From the NCBI RefSeq assembly GCF_958979055.1, contig NC_084894.1:27165616-27229615 (forward strand): a DNA stretch of 64,000 bases, written 5' to 3'. The notes below the pieces were generated by a model. The model saw nothing but the letters and a program-made list of their open reading frames with translations, did not search any database and was not told the DNA's origin. This DNA is from Alnus glutinosa. Taxonomy: Eukaryota > Streptophyta > Magnoliopsida > Fagales > Betulaceae. The position numbers were made by a program, and so were the translations under genes. Of the stretch, positions 34,280-47,346 are shown in pieces; position 1 is the stretch's first letter, and every line of letters starts with the position of its first letter.

Positions 34280-35010
34280 CGGGGTGGTCGGACCACCTCT
34301 TGAAGTAGTCGGTTATCTCCTTTAGAAGTGGTCAATCACCATTTTAAGGGTAATTACATTTTCCCCCATGAACTACAAAAAAATACGCGATACCCACATG
34401 AATTACCAATTCGACCAAAATAGAGCATCCAACTATCAACTTTACACATTTTGCCCCCTTCCGTCAGTCAGACCCGTTAACATGGACAGAATATGCCGAT
34501 TTTGAACGTTAATTTTGATTAAAAGACAAAAATGCCCTCAATTGATAAAAAAAAATAAAAAAAAAAATGCTGCTTTATTTTCATTTTCTTCCTATTTTCC
34601 CCTATGAACTACCACCATTTTTCAACATGCCTCCATGTAAAACAGCACGTGACGGTCACGTGACCCGTTGACTTACGGAAGGGGGAAAATGGTTGTCTTT
34701 AGTAGTTGAATGCTCTATTTTGGTCGAATTGGTTGTTCATGGGGGTATCGCACATTTTTTGGTAGTTCATGAGGGGGGAAAAGATAATTACCCTACCATT
34801 TTATCTTTTGAGTGGGTGGTCAGCAACCTCAATGATAGTTATGATGTTCGGTCCATCACAACCATTATCACAGAGGTAGCCGACCACCCCCTTGAGGGTG
34901 AGGGGTTGGTCAGCCACCTCCCCTTGAGTCATCGGGGGTGGTCGCACCATCTCTTAGTCATTGGGGATGGTGTGATGTGACCATTTTCGAAGTTTTTACG
35001 GGTGGCTGCA
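34280..35010. repeat. Older GGTGGTCGG/CCGACCACC inverted-repeat element, interrupted by a MITE
   Basis: Sequence on both sides of the MITE at 34,347-34,794 carries GGTGGTCGGACCACC-like motifs related in composition to the foldback at 23.1 kb. Boundaries are unclear. The open stretch 34,693-34,980 is repeat sequence. Confidence 0.5.
34347..34794. mobile_element. MULE-type MITE with 9-bp target duplication
   Basis: Inverted ends AGGGTAATTA..TAATTACCCT continue inward (TTTTCCCCCATGAACTAC versus GTAGTTCATGAGGGGGG). The 9-bp direct repeat ACCATTTTA flanks it exactly (34,338-34,346 and 34,795-34,803), typical of Mutator-like elements. 448 bp, no ORF. Confidence 0.9.
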
Positions 35011-35059
35011 ATACACTTCAAAAAAGAGTCTGATCATCTCTTTAGGGTTTTTTTTTTCT

Positions 35060-35509
35060 TCAAAATTTACGTGGTTCAATTCATATCCTTAATTTTGAAT
35101 GTTTAGATTGGATATCTTTGAAGTTTTAGTCTCATGCACTTCCCAAGAATTATAGGATCTCAATCCTAAAAGTGGGTTGTGTAATTTATCTTGTTACAAT
35201 TAAACAGGCCTCTAGGCCATTCCACGATGTAGAATGAGAAACTTCCAGCAGTTAACAGTCTTGAGCGAAAGGAGACGATTTTGGTGGACAAGGTGGAAAA
35301 AGGTATTAAGTTGCTTTTTTTTTTTTTTTTTTATCTTTATTCTTTGAAATTAATTTTGCAAGAAATTAAGAGTACTGAAAGTCTATAGTCTGAGTTTTTG
35401 TAGTTCCACTTTTCTTGAATAAAAAAATGTAAAGACAAAAAGAAAAAGAAAGGTAAACCTTCATACGTTTCTCATCGTGTAAACTTCAAAAAGTTACATT
35501 AAATAAAAT

Positions 35510-35552
<43 letters not shown>

Positions 35553-36370
35553 ACAAATCACAACTTATGAACTGCTTCAAAAGTCATGAGGTTAAAAAGT
35601 TTATTTTTCAGGCCTTTCAACGTGATATTTTTACCTATGCCAAGCAAAGGCTGCAGGTTAAAAGAAATGTTTTTATAATATAAGACAAAGCTTAAAAGCT
35701 TCAAATATAGACGTACAAGCAACTACAATGAACTCCAATGATAACGTTAAGTTCTGTAACTCATCAAATAACCCCAAAAGTCATAGCCTCACTCACTCAA
35801 ATCTCTCAAAAGAGCAGTTCTATATATATAACCAAAAAGAATCTCCTATATCACTAAATAAAACCACTTTTAAATGAGGAAAATTATCCGGACAAAGTTT
35901 TCCTTTAAATTAGGTCGGAGGAAATTTTTTCAATTCAGTCTATTAAACTACATATGTCCTTAAAACATGTAATTATCATATGCATTTTTAATAGGATTAA
36001 TAAGACACTTGAGAGTGTTTTAAAGATACATTTCAATTTAATAAACTGAGTGGTTGTTGTTGTTTTCAACTGAGGGTTTAGATAAGTTCGCCTTAATCCA
36101 TGTCATTTTGCTTCTGTAACCACTTTGTGTGGCCCTTTGAGACGACCATGTCACTTGTTTGACCCATTTTCTAACCTTTGTTTATATTTTCGCACTGTTA
36201 TATTTCGTTTTGGGTTTATAATTGGGGAGCCCACCTATTTTTTGTCTATAGGGTCGCTCACTTTCTCTTCTTTTCAGATCAGGAGTTAAAAAAATCTTTC
36301 TTTATAACCCTTTTCTTTATTTAATTAAAAAACAAAAGAACAAAAAAAAAGAAAAAAAAAGAAAAAAAAA
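35060..36370. other. Intergenic, no gene seen
   Basis: AT-rich DNA with a long poly(A) run at 35,510-35,546. Confidence 0.5.
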
Positions 36371-36372
36371 AG

Positions 36373-36373
<1 letters not shown>

Positions 36374-36427
<54 letters not shown>
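36374..36427. repeat. (AAT)18 microsatellite
   Basis: Near-perfect AAT triplet run next to A-rich sequence. Confidence 0.95.
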
Positions 36428-36741
36428 GCTGAGTGGAAAGAATTTTCATCCATCCCATTGTGAAAGAAAATTTTGTCCAAATGACCCCATTGAAGCATGC
36501 TTGCCCTCTAGAGGGATCGGCCGGCTTATATCTATTTTGTTCATTAGAGGCATCCTGTTTGTCTCTACGTGCCACATGTGAGATGCATGGGTGGGTTCAT
36601 GTATAATACATGCTACATAGATGATAGAGCAGGCCTCATGCAAATATTGGATAGTTGGATTAAAGGATTTTTCCTATATATACATAATACTATTGGTGTT
36701 CTGTCTCGAATTTCATTTCCAGTACTTTGACAAAAAAATTG

Positions 36742-37195
36742 AGGAAAAATTTCGCTTATAACTCTGAATATTTTATCACTTTTATAAAAGGGTACTCAAA
36801 TTTAAAAAAATATCAATTTAGAATATTCATCTTTCAATTTTTTTCAATTTCAACTCTCAGTTAGAATTTTTCATTAAATACTATCAAAATTCTTAAAATA
36901 CCCCTGTGCTTATTTTTTATTTTTATTTTTATTTTTTAAAAAAGTCAAAGATTCAAGCATAGGTAATTTTGCAAATTCCGTTGAATTATGACAAACACAT
37001 AAATCATAGCAATTTCTTTTTTCTTTTTTTTCCTAAAAAAAGATGGGCATTTTAGAAATTTTAACAGGATTTAATGAAAAATTCTAACGAAAGATTGAAA
37101 TTGAAAAAATTGAAATATGAATACCCTAAATTGACAATTTTTAAAGTTTGAGTACCATTTTGCAAAAGAGATGAAAGATGAAGTTTTACCAAAAT
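36742..37195. mobile_element. Probable MITE related to the one at 37.2 kb
   Basis: Inverted sequence at the two ends (GAATATTTTATCACTTTT..GGGTACTCAAA versus TTTGAGTACC..AAAAGAGATG) and shared interior text with the 37.2-kb element (AAAGATTCA(A/G)GCAT, GCAAATTC.GTT.AATTATGAC). No certain target duplication. Confidence 0.5.
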
Positions 37196-37220
37196 TTCAT
37201 GATTATTGTTGTTTTTCTTT

Positions 37221-37658
37221 GGGATAACTTTACAAAAGAGTATCGAATTATACGCCGTTTTGAGATAAATGTACTAAACTAGCAAACGTCTCAAACTAAG
37301 GTATCCACGTTTTCAAACATCTCACTTAAGGGTACTCCGTTAGGATTTGCTGCCAAAATTCTCAAAATACCATTTTTTTTTTTTAAAAAAAAAAAAATTA
37401 TAAAATTTTCAAAGATTCAGGCATGAGTATTTTTGCAAATTCTGTTAAATTATGACCAACACCTAAATCCTATCATTTTTCCTAAAAAAAAAATAGGGGT
37501 ATTTTGGGTACTCCGTTAGGATTTAACAACAAATTCTAATGAAATATCCTTAAATGAGACGTTTGAAAATGTAAATACTCTAATTTGAGACATTTGTTAA
37601 TTTAGTACTCTTATCTCAAAACGGCGTATAATTCAATATCCTTTTATAGAGCTATCCC
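37221..37658. mobile_element. MULE-type MITE with perfect 9-bp target duplication
   Basis: Ends GGGATAACTTTACAAAAG and the complementary CTTTTATAGAGCTATCCC, with a long inward inverted repeat (TCGAATTATACGCCGTTT and partner). Flanked by TTTTTCTTT at 37,212-37,220 and 37,659-37,667. 438 bp, non-coding. Confidence 0.9.
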
Positions 37659-37742
37659 TTTTTCTTTCTTTGAGGAAGCATCCTTTTCAGGTTAGCTTAA
37701 GAAAAATGAAGTTATTTGTCCCTCAAGGGTATATATATAGAG

Positions 37743-37921
37743 TAGTGATTCACTAACACCTAAATATACAACTTTTCACCACTTTGTCTATGTGGCAAGG
37801 TGATCCCCCACTTTAATTTTTTTAAAAAAAATAAAAAAAACTCAAAAAGTAGTGGGGGATCACCTTACCACATAGACAAGGTGGTGAAAAAATTGTATAT
37901 TTAGATGGCATTGAATCATTA
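37743..37921. mobile_element. Short foldback MITE
   Basis: A 180-bp near-palindrome: the arm TCACCACTTTGTCTATGTGG with GGTGATCCCCCACT has its complement on the other side of an A/T-rich loop; ends TAGTGATTCA and TGAATCATTA. No ORF. Confidence 0.8.
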
Positions 37922-37974
<53 letters not shown>

Positions 37975-38399
37975 GGTTATAGAAATCATAGTTTAAGATA
38001 ATAAGGTTATAAGAGATAGGGATATAGATGTAAGATTCCAAGACGTGCTTGCGATTCCGAATTTACGGTTTGGTATTAGGCTAGCTGTTGTTAGGGTACA
38101 GTTTTTACAAATTGTGGCGGCAGTTTGTTACGTAGTAGATGGGACAAAGGACGGGAATAAAAGAGTCCTACTTCTCTTTGTTATTTGGTTATTATACGTA
38201 CTTTGCTATTTAATTATTATTTATTTATTGAAATCTATCTTTAAGTACGGTATAGAGAGATACTATAATTTATTATCTTTAAATGGTTGTATATTATCTT
38301 TATTAATAGTTGTTATCTTTAAGTAATTTATTATTTAGGTACAGATCATGAAACAAAGTCTTAACTCTCAGAAGCTAAAGTATTCGCGAAGAGTAATGT

Positions 38400-38720
38400 T
38401 ATAACGAGAACTAGACTCTAGGGGTTTTATTGTGTCCTTTCAAATGCCATGCATGTAAAGGGTTGTAAGCCCCGCCACCACATGACAAGCATTTAAGGAA
38501 CCATTCATATAGTCTCCTATGAAAAAAGGACACACATCTCAAGGTAGTTAGGACTTAGGAGGAACTTCTCTCCTCTCGCTCTCTGTTCAGTTTTTATTTG
38601 AAAAACATTATTAACTTAAGTACCGGAAGCGCTTTCGGTCTCCGAAATTAACAGTTTCTGGTGACTTTTTCTCTCATTTTGCAGGTGAGTCGTCGCCAAT
38701 CCGGCCGTCCAAAAAAAAAT
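38400..38720 (+). mobile_element. Possible LTR fragment (gypsy-like end)
   Basis: Contains ATTAACTTAAGTACCGGA followed by a C/T-rich tract and TTTTGCAGGTGAGTCGTC, an arrangement seen at the 3' end of some plant gypsy LTRs. No coding domains nearby. Confidence 0.3.
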
Positions 38721-39021
38721 TGCTTAGTTAAGTTTCAACTTTTGACTACTATTCCTGCGTGAGTAATTTGTTAGGAAAATTGAAAGGAAAAGGTTGCTGT
38801 AATGTAATCTTGATGACGATCGAAATTGGTCGGGATTGACTTCCTACACAATGTATCCCTTTCATACTTCCCTTTGGAGAATGCACTTTATTTCTATAAA
38901 TTAAGAAAACGACGTGGTTAGAAAAGAAAACCTTAGATCTTCGTGAAGAGACATAAACTTTTTTATGTTCTTATTATAAATTCATGACTTTCGTAATGAT
39001 TGATAAATGTTAAAAATATTG

Positions 39022-39102
39022 TTAGAATTTCTCCCTAAGTGCCTTCTGATTTGAGAAAATGTTAGAATTTCTCCTTAAGTGCCTTCTGGTTTGAGAAAAT
39101 GT
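39022..39102. repeat. Two-copy 40-bp tandem repeat
   Basis: GTTAGAATTTCTCC(C/T)TAAG followed by TGCCTTCTG(A/G)TTTGAG occurs twice in a row with two substitutions. Confidence 0.9.
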
Positions 39103-39109
39103 TTCCAGT

Positions 39110-41190
39110 ACGTGGTTTCCCTTGCTTATTTTGAAAAAACACACAAATAAGTATAGAGATGGCTTCTCTTTTTATATATAGATTATAAAATTGTGATAGT
39201 CTGATATATATTATTTGAAATTGACGTTTGCACTCTTTTGAAGTTGAAAGAAGATCACCTTTCGAGTATAAGATGAGATTTTGGTACCCTAATCATTGGA
39301 AAAGGTACAAGATCTAGTTGGGGTCAAATTAAACAGCTTCTTTATGGATAAAAAAGCTTAGGCCAATTATTTGTATTTGCATGCAACTTTAGACGTAGTG
39401 ATCAACTCTTTTTTTTTTGGGGGGGGTCCTTGCAACTTTGGAGTGACGTTATTAGGAAAATTATAATATGATGACCAACTTTATAATAATTATAATAATA
39501 TTAATGATAATGATAGCAATTATAATTATTGTTAAAACATTATATATTATTAGTGTTGGTGTCATGAATAGCCTTAGATTCCTAATAGAGTGGCTAATGT
39601 CACTTATTTTAAAGAAAACAAAAGTATTTTCATCCTTCTAAATTTAAGGTCATAGAAGAAAGTTTTTCTCCAATTTAGTATATTAAATTGATATAAAATT
39701 ATGTGCGTTTTAGACACATGTCAGATTAATAAACTAAATTAAAAGAAATTCATCTAACTCAGTTTAAAATAAAATCTTGACATGAGTATATGTCTTTATA
39801 AAAGGAAAGTGCATGCACTTTCCTTTGAAAACCTTGCTAAATGATTCAAAAGAGAAGATATGACATTGAGTTTACTTTCGTGTTTACAAGCGACTCATTT
39901 AATAATTAAGTCGCATGCGGGCCGAGTTTTACCGAGTTGAGTTAGAGCGAGCTCACGAGTAGCTTTATTCGTTCATACCCCTAGAAATATGTCATAAGTG
40001 ATAGCATAGTTGGGCCTAATTACATAGACTTAAGCTTTTGAGTTAAGTGATGTCTCAACATGTTATATTACCAACATATAGCTCATAAGTGATCTTGGAG
40101 AGGGTCTATAAGATTGATAAAAATCTTTCCTTTGAAGGTTGTGTAACAATGTGGTAATAGACTCACATGTAAGGAGAAAATTATTGAGTATACACATGTA
40201 AGTGTAGAGAGGTTTGAATCCCACATGGAAAATATTTCATAAGTATAAGTGATTAATATAGTATAATTTGGCCTTGACATCATTTAAGCCTTTATGGATT
40301 CATTAAAATTGATTTGACTGAAGCGATGTAAAAAAAAAAAAAAACTACGGTATATGTGTTGTACGTAGTTTTTTAACGGTTCAGATTCAGATTTAATTCC
40401 AAATTTTTTGTGAGAAAAAAAAAAAAAATTATATGCTAAAAGTTTTTTTGCCGCATCTAAGTCAAATTCAACTAAAAGACTCCCCAAAATTCAATATTCC
40501 TATCATGCAATTTTAATGACAGATGTCTTATCACTTGGGCATACTAGAAGTGAGTTCAGGCATTATCCATGAAGTTATTTTCTCAAATATTTAATTTACA
40601 ATTTTGAATCCAAAGAGTCATTTTTCAGAAATTGAAACCATGATGGATTTTGTTTGAGTATTCCTTCATTTTTTCTTTAAAAGAAAAATGTATTTATGCG
40701 CAAAATTATCCGAACCAAATATTTATTCTACACGCCTACAATAAATAAAATCTTTACTCATCAGTCTTCTGCGCTGACTAAAATTATTTGGAAAATTTGA
40801 GCACCAAAACAATAATTGTTTTTATTTATGTCCACAATTTTGAACCATTTCTGTTAAGCTGTTTTAGCCTTTTAGGAAAGTTCTATTAGGTTCACTTTTG
40901 GAAGGAAATTGCTTTTCTTAACAGCTGATTTTGCGCCATATTAATCTCTCATAAGATTCCTGCATCAATATACACATACGAAAATGATATTTTTTTTTTT
41001 TTTTTTTTTTTGTACACACTTACTTTGTACACGTATTGCACATACACTCACAATGAATGTGAGACTCATACATGTAGAACACGCATGGTATAATGTAACA
41101 CATGCCACATTGTACACATCCATTATGAGTACGTGTACAATGTATATACAAAATGAGTATGTGCAAATAACACAACTCATATATATATAT
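39110..41190. other. Intergenic, no gene seen
   Basis: AT-rich. 40,020-40,280 contains a minus-strand TTTCCATGTGGGATTC element resembling plant LTR/SINE-like repeats. Poly(T) at 40,988-41,010. Confidence 0.4.
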
Positions 41191-41199
41191 ATTTTAGAG

Positions 41200-41712
41200 A
41201 TATGATACGTTTACGACTTCTGTGCAATTATTGTACAACTCCAACAACTTTTTTTAAAATCAATCATAAGATATGTAGAACCCAAATGTATAAAAACAGA
41301 TTCAATTGTTAGTTTGAAGAAGAAAAAAAAGGAGGTGAAGTTGTACAAGAGTTGTACAACAATCATTTCTCCATATAATATTGGAGATTTGATTTTTGTA
41401 CAACACCAATACAACAACTGTACAACAATCCTTCACATGAGGGTGGACCCCAGTATGTGAGACCCACCCTCATGTAAAGGATTGTTGTACAGTTGTTGTA
41501 TTGGTGTTGTAAATCTAACATTTTTCATAATATTGAATAGAGAAATGATTGGTGTACAACTCTTGACACAACTCTAGTACAACTCCAATAATTTTTTTTT
41601 TCAAACTAACTATTTGATCTGTTTTCTTATATGTGAATTATAAATATTCAATGGTTGATCTTAAAAAAAGTTGTTAGAGTTGTATAAAAATTATAAACGT
41701 ATCGTAAACGTT
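41200..41712. mobile_element. ~510-bp foldback element with TTGTACAAC motifs
   Basis: Almost the whole segment is one imperfect palindrome. The centre (41,400-41,505) has arms of about 55 bp (ACAACACCAATACAACAACT, then ATCCTTCACATGAGGGTGG, and complements). Outer arms pair ATACGTTTACGA with TCGTAAACG/ATAAACGTAT. A partial relative lies at 42,480-42,630. Confidence 0.8.
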
Positions 41713-43690
41713 CGTGTCATGTACCATGCATGCACATATTTTTTTTTGCTTGATGACGTGGTGTGTTCCACAAATATAATATTGAATGGCCAGTGGTCCA
41801 ATATTTTGGGACAATTTGTGGAGATTATAAAATTGTGATATACAGTAAAAGATTATTTTTATATGAAATTGACGTTTGATTAAAAATAGAGTCTCCACAG
41901 TAAGCTAAAGGTGGTCCAGAATCACTTAATTCAATCAAATTAAGGTGCCCGCACAGCCATCCTAATTAAGATAGGAGTGGCTACTCCATTAAAGGGTATC
42001 ACACGATCACTTGTCAACGATTACATATGTTTGTATTTTCTCAGAATAACCAGATATATTATATTAAAAGCATTTTTTCATGTCATATTAAAACATTTAA
42101 AAAAAAAAAAAAAAAAACCACTTACCCAAAAATGCTAACAAAAATAGCCTATGACCGTCATGAAAAGGTATTTTTGTTATAACATTATTATTAGTGTCAA
42201 CCAAAACAATAATTATTTTTATTTATGGCTACAATTTTGAACAATTTTCTATTAAGTTTTGTTTTAGGAAATTTGTAATTTAGGTTCTGACTTTTTGCCA
42301 CAATAATCTCTCTACGATTCTTAAATCATTTAAGTCCTGTATTATCGGTGGTCTCTAACCCTTGAATTGTGCCGTATTAATTGCCGTATTAATTGCTCTC
42401 TTATCAAAATCAACAATTTAAACAGGGTAGATTAGAATTTGAATATTAAAAACTTTATAAATATATATTTATTAGAAAAATAATTGTCCGTTGTACAACT
42501 CATGATACAATTTTTATAAAACTTCGACTGACTTTTTTTTTTTTTTTAAAAAAACTTACTATTAAATATCTTTTCCTATATGTGTGTCTTGCATATCCAA
42601 TAATTAACAGAAGTTATAAACGTACCAGATCTTTATGTTTTAACTCCTTAACTCTAAAAATCTTTTATGATAATAGTTCATGCTAAAAAGAAGCGAGCTC
42701 AGCGTAAATTAAACTTGGAGATGAAAGTCTTTCTTTCTTTTTTCTTTTTGGACGTTAAAGTAAGACTAAGCTCGTGAGTTTATTTTCCTAAATAGGAACT
42801 GGATGATGGAATACTTTTTTTGCCCCATGTCGTCACACAAGGAAACATGGTTTGGAATGAGCCTTAAACTCGGAGTTTTTCTTGAATTACATAATACACA
42901 ATTCTGGCAAGTGAGATCGTATATTTAGGGTTTACTCTCCCTAGGTTCAAAGGGCTTTCTTTGACTCGATGAGGTTTCACGTCATCAAATAAAAATAGAT
43001 TAAAAAAAGAAGGAAAGATGAGTTTTTGATAAACGCTCCCTTTTAGGAGTTTTGCTCCGATGCATAAATCAGTCTTTAAGAGAAATCGGTGTCGAAATCT
43101 TATCTATATTCAACTAAGAATTGGACTGTTAACCAAATTTTTTAAAGAGTCATTATTGAACCCGGATTGTGACTATTTCTCCGATACGACTTGGAATACG
43201 ATTATTCCCAAAGAAAGACTAGTTATCAAATCGAAGGTTAATAAATAATAATGTGCATGTACGTATCTGCTTCTCTTTATGTGTATATGTAAACAGAAAC
43301 CTGATGCAAAGACTGCATATGAAAAAGAATGAGTCAAATAGAATTAAAAATTTCATTATCAAAATTGCTCTTTTCTATTTTCGTTAAAGTGACCCTGCAT
43401 AAAAAGAAAAGAAAAGAAAAAGGGCAAAAAAAAAAAAACATTTTTCCTCACACTGTAGTCTGTAGAGCTGACAAAAATTTATGTAAAATAAGAAATCATC
43501 ACAACTTTCCTATTTTCCTTGTCCATAGCCTTTTTATGGTAAACTGCACACACTCCCATATAAATCCTTGTGAAAAAAAGAGATTATGTGTATGTCTTCC
43601 TTGGTGGCCACGCTACCCGCAAAATACAAAAAAAAACTTCGTTAAAAAATCTCCGATTTTCTCTACCTATTTCCTTCAGGTGCGTATTCT
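41713..43690. other. Intergenic, upstream of the IDM1-like gene
   Basis: AT-rich. Short open frames at 43,060-43,248 and 43,329-43,748 show no recognisable family. The promoter of the next gene should lie here but no clear TATA box was assigned. Confidence 0.4.
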
Positions 43691-43704
43691 TTGTTTACAC
43701 TTCA

Positions 43705-46700
43705 ATGGCAATGGCAATGGCGGCGGACGCTCCTCCAAACTCTGGTAGAGGGAGAAAGCGAAAAAGAACAATGGCCCAAAGAAAGCTCGCTCATGGAGGA
43801 AGTGTAGAGGTTAGATAGTGCTGCTTTTGTTGTAAAGTCCTTTCTTTTCTTTTCTTGATTGTCTCTCGTTAACAATTCATGGGTTGTGAAATTTTTTACA
43901 TCTTTTTTTTTTTTTTTCAAAAAAAGAAAAAAGCTTTTGGGTTCTGTGTGTGCATTTATGTATATTGATTATTTGCTTAGATTTTGTATTCCTTTTCGTT
44001 ATATATTGATTATTTTGTTTTCCGTGAATGCGATCTATTTTGATCGATGCTACGATGTGCACTGCAATTTTTTTTCTTACTATTGTTGTCAATATATGGC
44101 TCGTTTATGCTCTGTTTGGCATTCATGCAATGCCTTGAGTTGGGGTTCTGTATTGGGGAACAAAGACGTGAACTTGGGGGTTTTTGTTTAATATTTTCCA
44201 TTCTTTTTTCTATCTTTTGTGATATTGAGCCACCCCCTTATAATTATTTCCATGCTATATGTTAATTGTGGATTCCAAGTTTTCTGTGTAAAAAAAAAAG
44301 TTGAACTTTTGCAGGTAAGGAGTGATGAAGATGGATTTCAGGGTTCATGGCACCCTGGGACTGTTATTTCATGTTATAACCAAGGTCGTCGTGTCAAATA
44401 CGACCATCTCCTATGCAATGATGGCTCTAAAAAACTTGTGGGTGCTGTGCGTGTTTCACCCGTATTAGATGGGATTGGTGATGCCACTGCAAACAGCTGC
44501 AATTATCGTGGGTGCATAAGGCCGCCGCCGCCTCATGTTGAGTTTAGTAAATGGAGCCTTCCCTATGGACTGTGTGTGGATGTCTTTTACCAGGATGCTT
44601 GGTGGGAAGGTGTGATTTTTGATCATGATGACGGTTCATATGAGAGGAGGGTTTTCTTTCCGGATTTGGGTGATGAATTAAAGACAGGAATTAACAGGTT
44701 GAGAATAACTCAAGACTGGAGTGAGGTTACAGAGAATTGGCAGCGCCGTGGGACCTGGTTATTTCTTGAGGTGATTGAGGAATATGAGCAAGAAGGGTAT
44801 ATTGGTGTTTCAGTGCAGCAAATTTGGTATGACTCGCGCGGAAAAGAAGATTTTGAGAAAATTAAAGACTGGACCTGTAGTAGGAAAGACTTGTGGAAAA
44901 AGTTAGTGTGGGAGGTCATTGATGAGAACTTCAATATTTTTCTAAAATATGTTTTTCAGGATTTAGATCGTTCCGTGGGCTTGTTACAAGAAGGCAATGG
45001 AGGATTGGAATTAGGTAGAACCGCTGATGATGTTGATATGAGCCCTGAAGCAGATTTGGCCAACTCTCATGCTATTGTCCCTGTTGAGAACTCATGGTGT
45101 AGTGGTTTATTGGTTGATCAAGGGAACTCTGCCATGGATAAATTAAATTCTACTTTGGGTGTTGAGTCGGATATGAATCTTTTGATTGAATCAGATGTAC
45201 CCTGCCATGATAAAGCGGTGTGTTTGTCGATATTACCTTCTAATCCAGATGGAATTTCTAGCGCCAACTCCTTGACCATCAGTGGAGATCTTTCCGAGGG
45301 TTTGTTACAAGAAACCAATGGAGGATTGGAATTAGCTAGAACTGCTGATGATGTTGATATGAGCCCTGAAGCAGATTTGGCCAACTCTCGTGCTATTGTC
45401 CCTGTTGAGAACTCATGGTGTAGTGGTTTATTGGTTGATCAAGGGAACCCTGCCATGGATAAATTAAATTCTAGAGATGCTGATGATGTTGATATGAGCC
45501 CTGAAGCAGACTTGGGCAACTCTCGTGTTATTGTCCCTCTTGAGAACTCATGGTGTAGTGATTTATTGGATGATCAAGAGGATTCTGCCATGGATAAATT
45601 ATATTATACTTTGGATGTTGAGTCGGATATGAATCTTTTGACTGAATCAGATGTACCTTGGCATGATAAAGCGGCATGTTTGTCGGTATTGCCTTCTAAT
45701 CCAGATGGAATTTCTAGTGCCAACTCTTTGACCATCAGTGAGGATCTTTCCAGTTGTAATTCCCATATGATCAACAGAAAGCCCAAACATAGAAAGAATG
45801 TAAATTGGCTACCTGCTGGCCCGGACATACTTCCTGAAGCTGCATTCTGTCCACATGCTGTTACTGATTATGTTACGAGTATGAGTAAAAAAAGGGCTGG
45901 CGGGAGTTCTGTAACTACAAATTTGCGGAAGCATCTCTTGTACCTGGGCTGGAAAATTGATTTTGTGAGAAATAATGGAATTAGACTACGGTATACCTCA
46001 CCTGATGGGAAATGGTACTATTCACTTGTTCAGGTCTGTCAGGGTTTAAGGGGATCCACCACAGAGATGATTTCTTCAATCTCAGATAACCAGAGAAGTA
46101 GTTTGCATATTTTACCTGATGATCCGTCTTCAACTTTGGTTCTAGAACAACCAGAAAAAAATCAGTGTCTTGATTTTGCCCCTCAAACTGTGGTGTCTCC
46201 TCAGTCTGATATCCTTAGAGAAAACACAGAATTTTGTCCTCAGGCTGTTGTGGATTATTATATGCATGGAGATAAGAGCTCCAAGTCTCGTATTTTGAGA
46301 TCAAAGGCACGGTTGCACCTTTCAGCGGTGGGGTGGAAGATGGGTTACTCATTTCGGGCAGGAGGGAAACGTGAGTTGCGCTACACTTCTCCAAGAGGGA
46401 AGGTTAAATATTCTTCACTTAGATTAGCCTGCAAAGACTGTATAGACGGTGTCATTGAGCAAGACGAAGGCGATAAGTCATCATCTACAGCAAGTAATGC
46501 ACCATCCACAAAGGGGTACAGAGAGTCTTCCAGTATAGCACAGTCAACAGAACTTCCTGAGCATGGTAAAGTTAAAGTTCGGAAGACAAGAAAAATCCGT
46601 GGGAAGAGGAAGGATGATTTATTACATCTTACATCTCAGTCTTTTCAAGTACAACATAACTTGCAAGCTGCAAAAGATGGTTTGCCAATTGGATTAATAA

Positions 46701-47310
46701 GTAGTAGAAACCTAAATCCAGAAAATGAAAAGGCCAGCCTCCCAAAGTTTAAAAGAAAAAAGTTTCTTGGTGCATGGAACAAATTAAGAAATGATCTGGA
46801 AAGTGGTCGCCCAACACTGCGTTCATTCAAAAGAGTACAGGAGGTGGTTACTCCTAGTTCATCACACTACAATCCTCGAACTGTACTCTCTTGGTTGATT
46901 GATAACAATGTGGTGCTGCCAAGGGCAAAAGTACGTTATCATAGCAGAAAGAAACTCCGTCCAATGGCAGAAGGGCGGATAACTCGTAAAGGGATTAAGT
47001 GCAGCTGTTGTCAAAAGGTGTTCACTATTTTTGGCTTTGAAGTTCATGCTGGCAGCAAATGCCGCAGACCAGCTGCTAATATTTTTCTGGAAGATGGCAG
47101 GTCTCTGTTAGATTGCCAAATGCAAATGATACATGGTAATAAAATGGGAAGCTCCAGACAAAAAACACATGATAGGCTGAAGGGAAATTCACATCAAGGC
47201 GAGAATGACCACATTTGTACCATTTGTCACTATGGCGGTGAATTAATTTTATGTGATCAATGTCCATCTGCATTCCATAAAAGTTGCATCAGTTTGAAGG
47301 TAGATTTTTC

Positions 47311-47346
<36 letters not shown>

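Noticed and set aside
38045..38326. 93-residue hydrophobic open frame
   Set aside because: AT-rich intergenic sequence with no domain, promoter or splice evidence.
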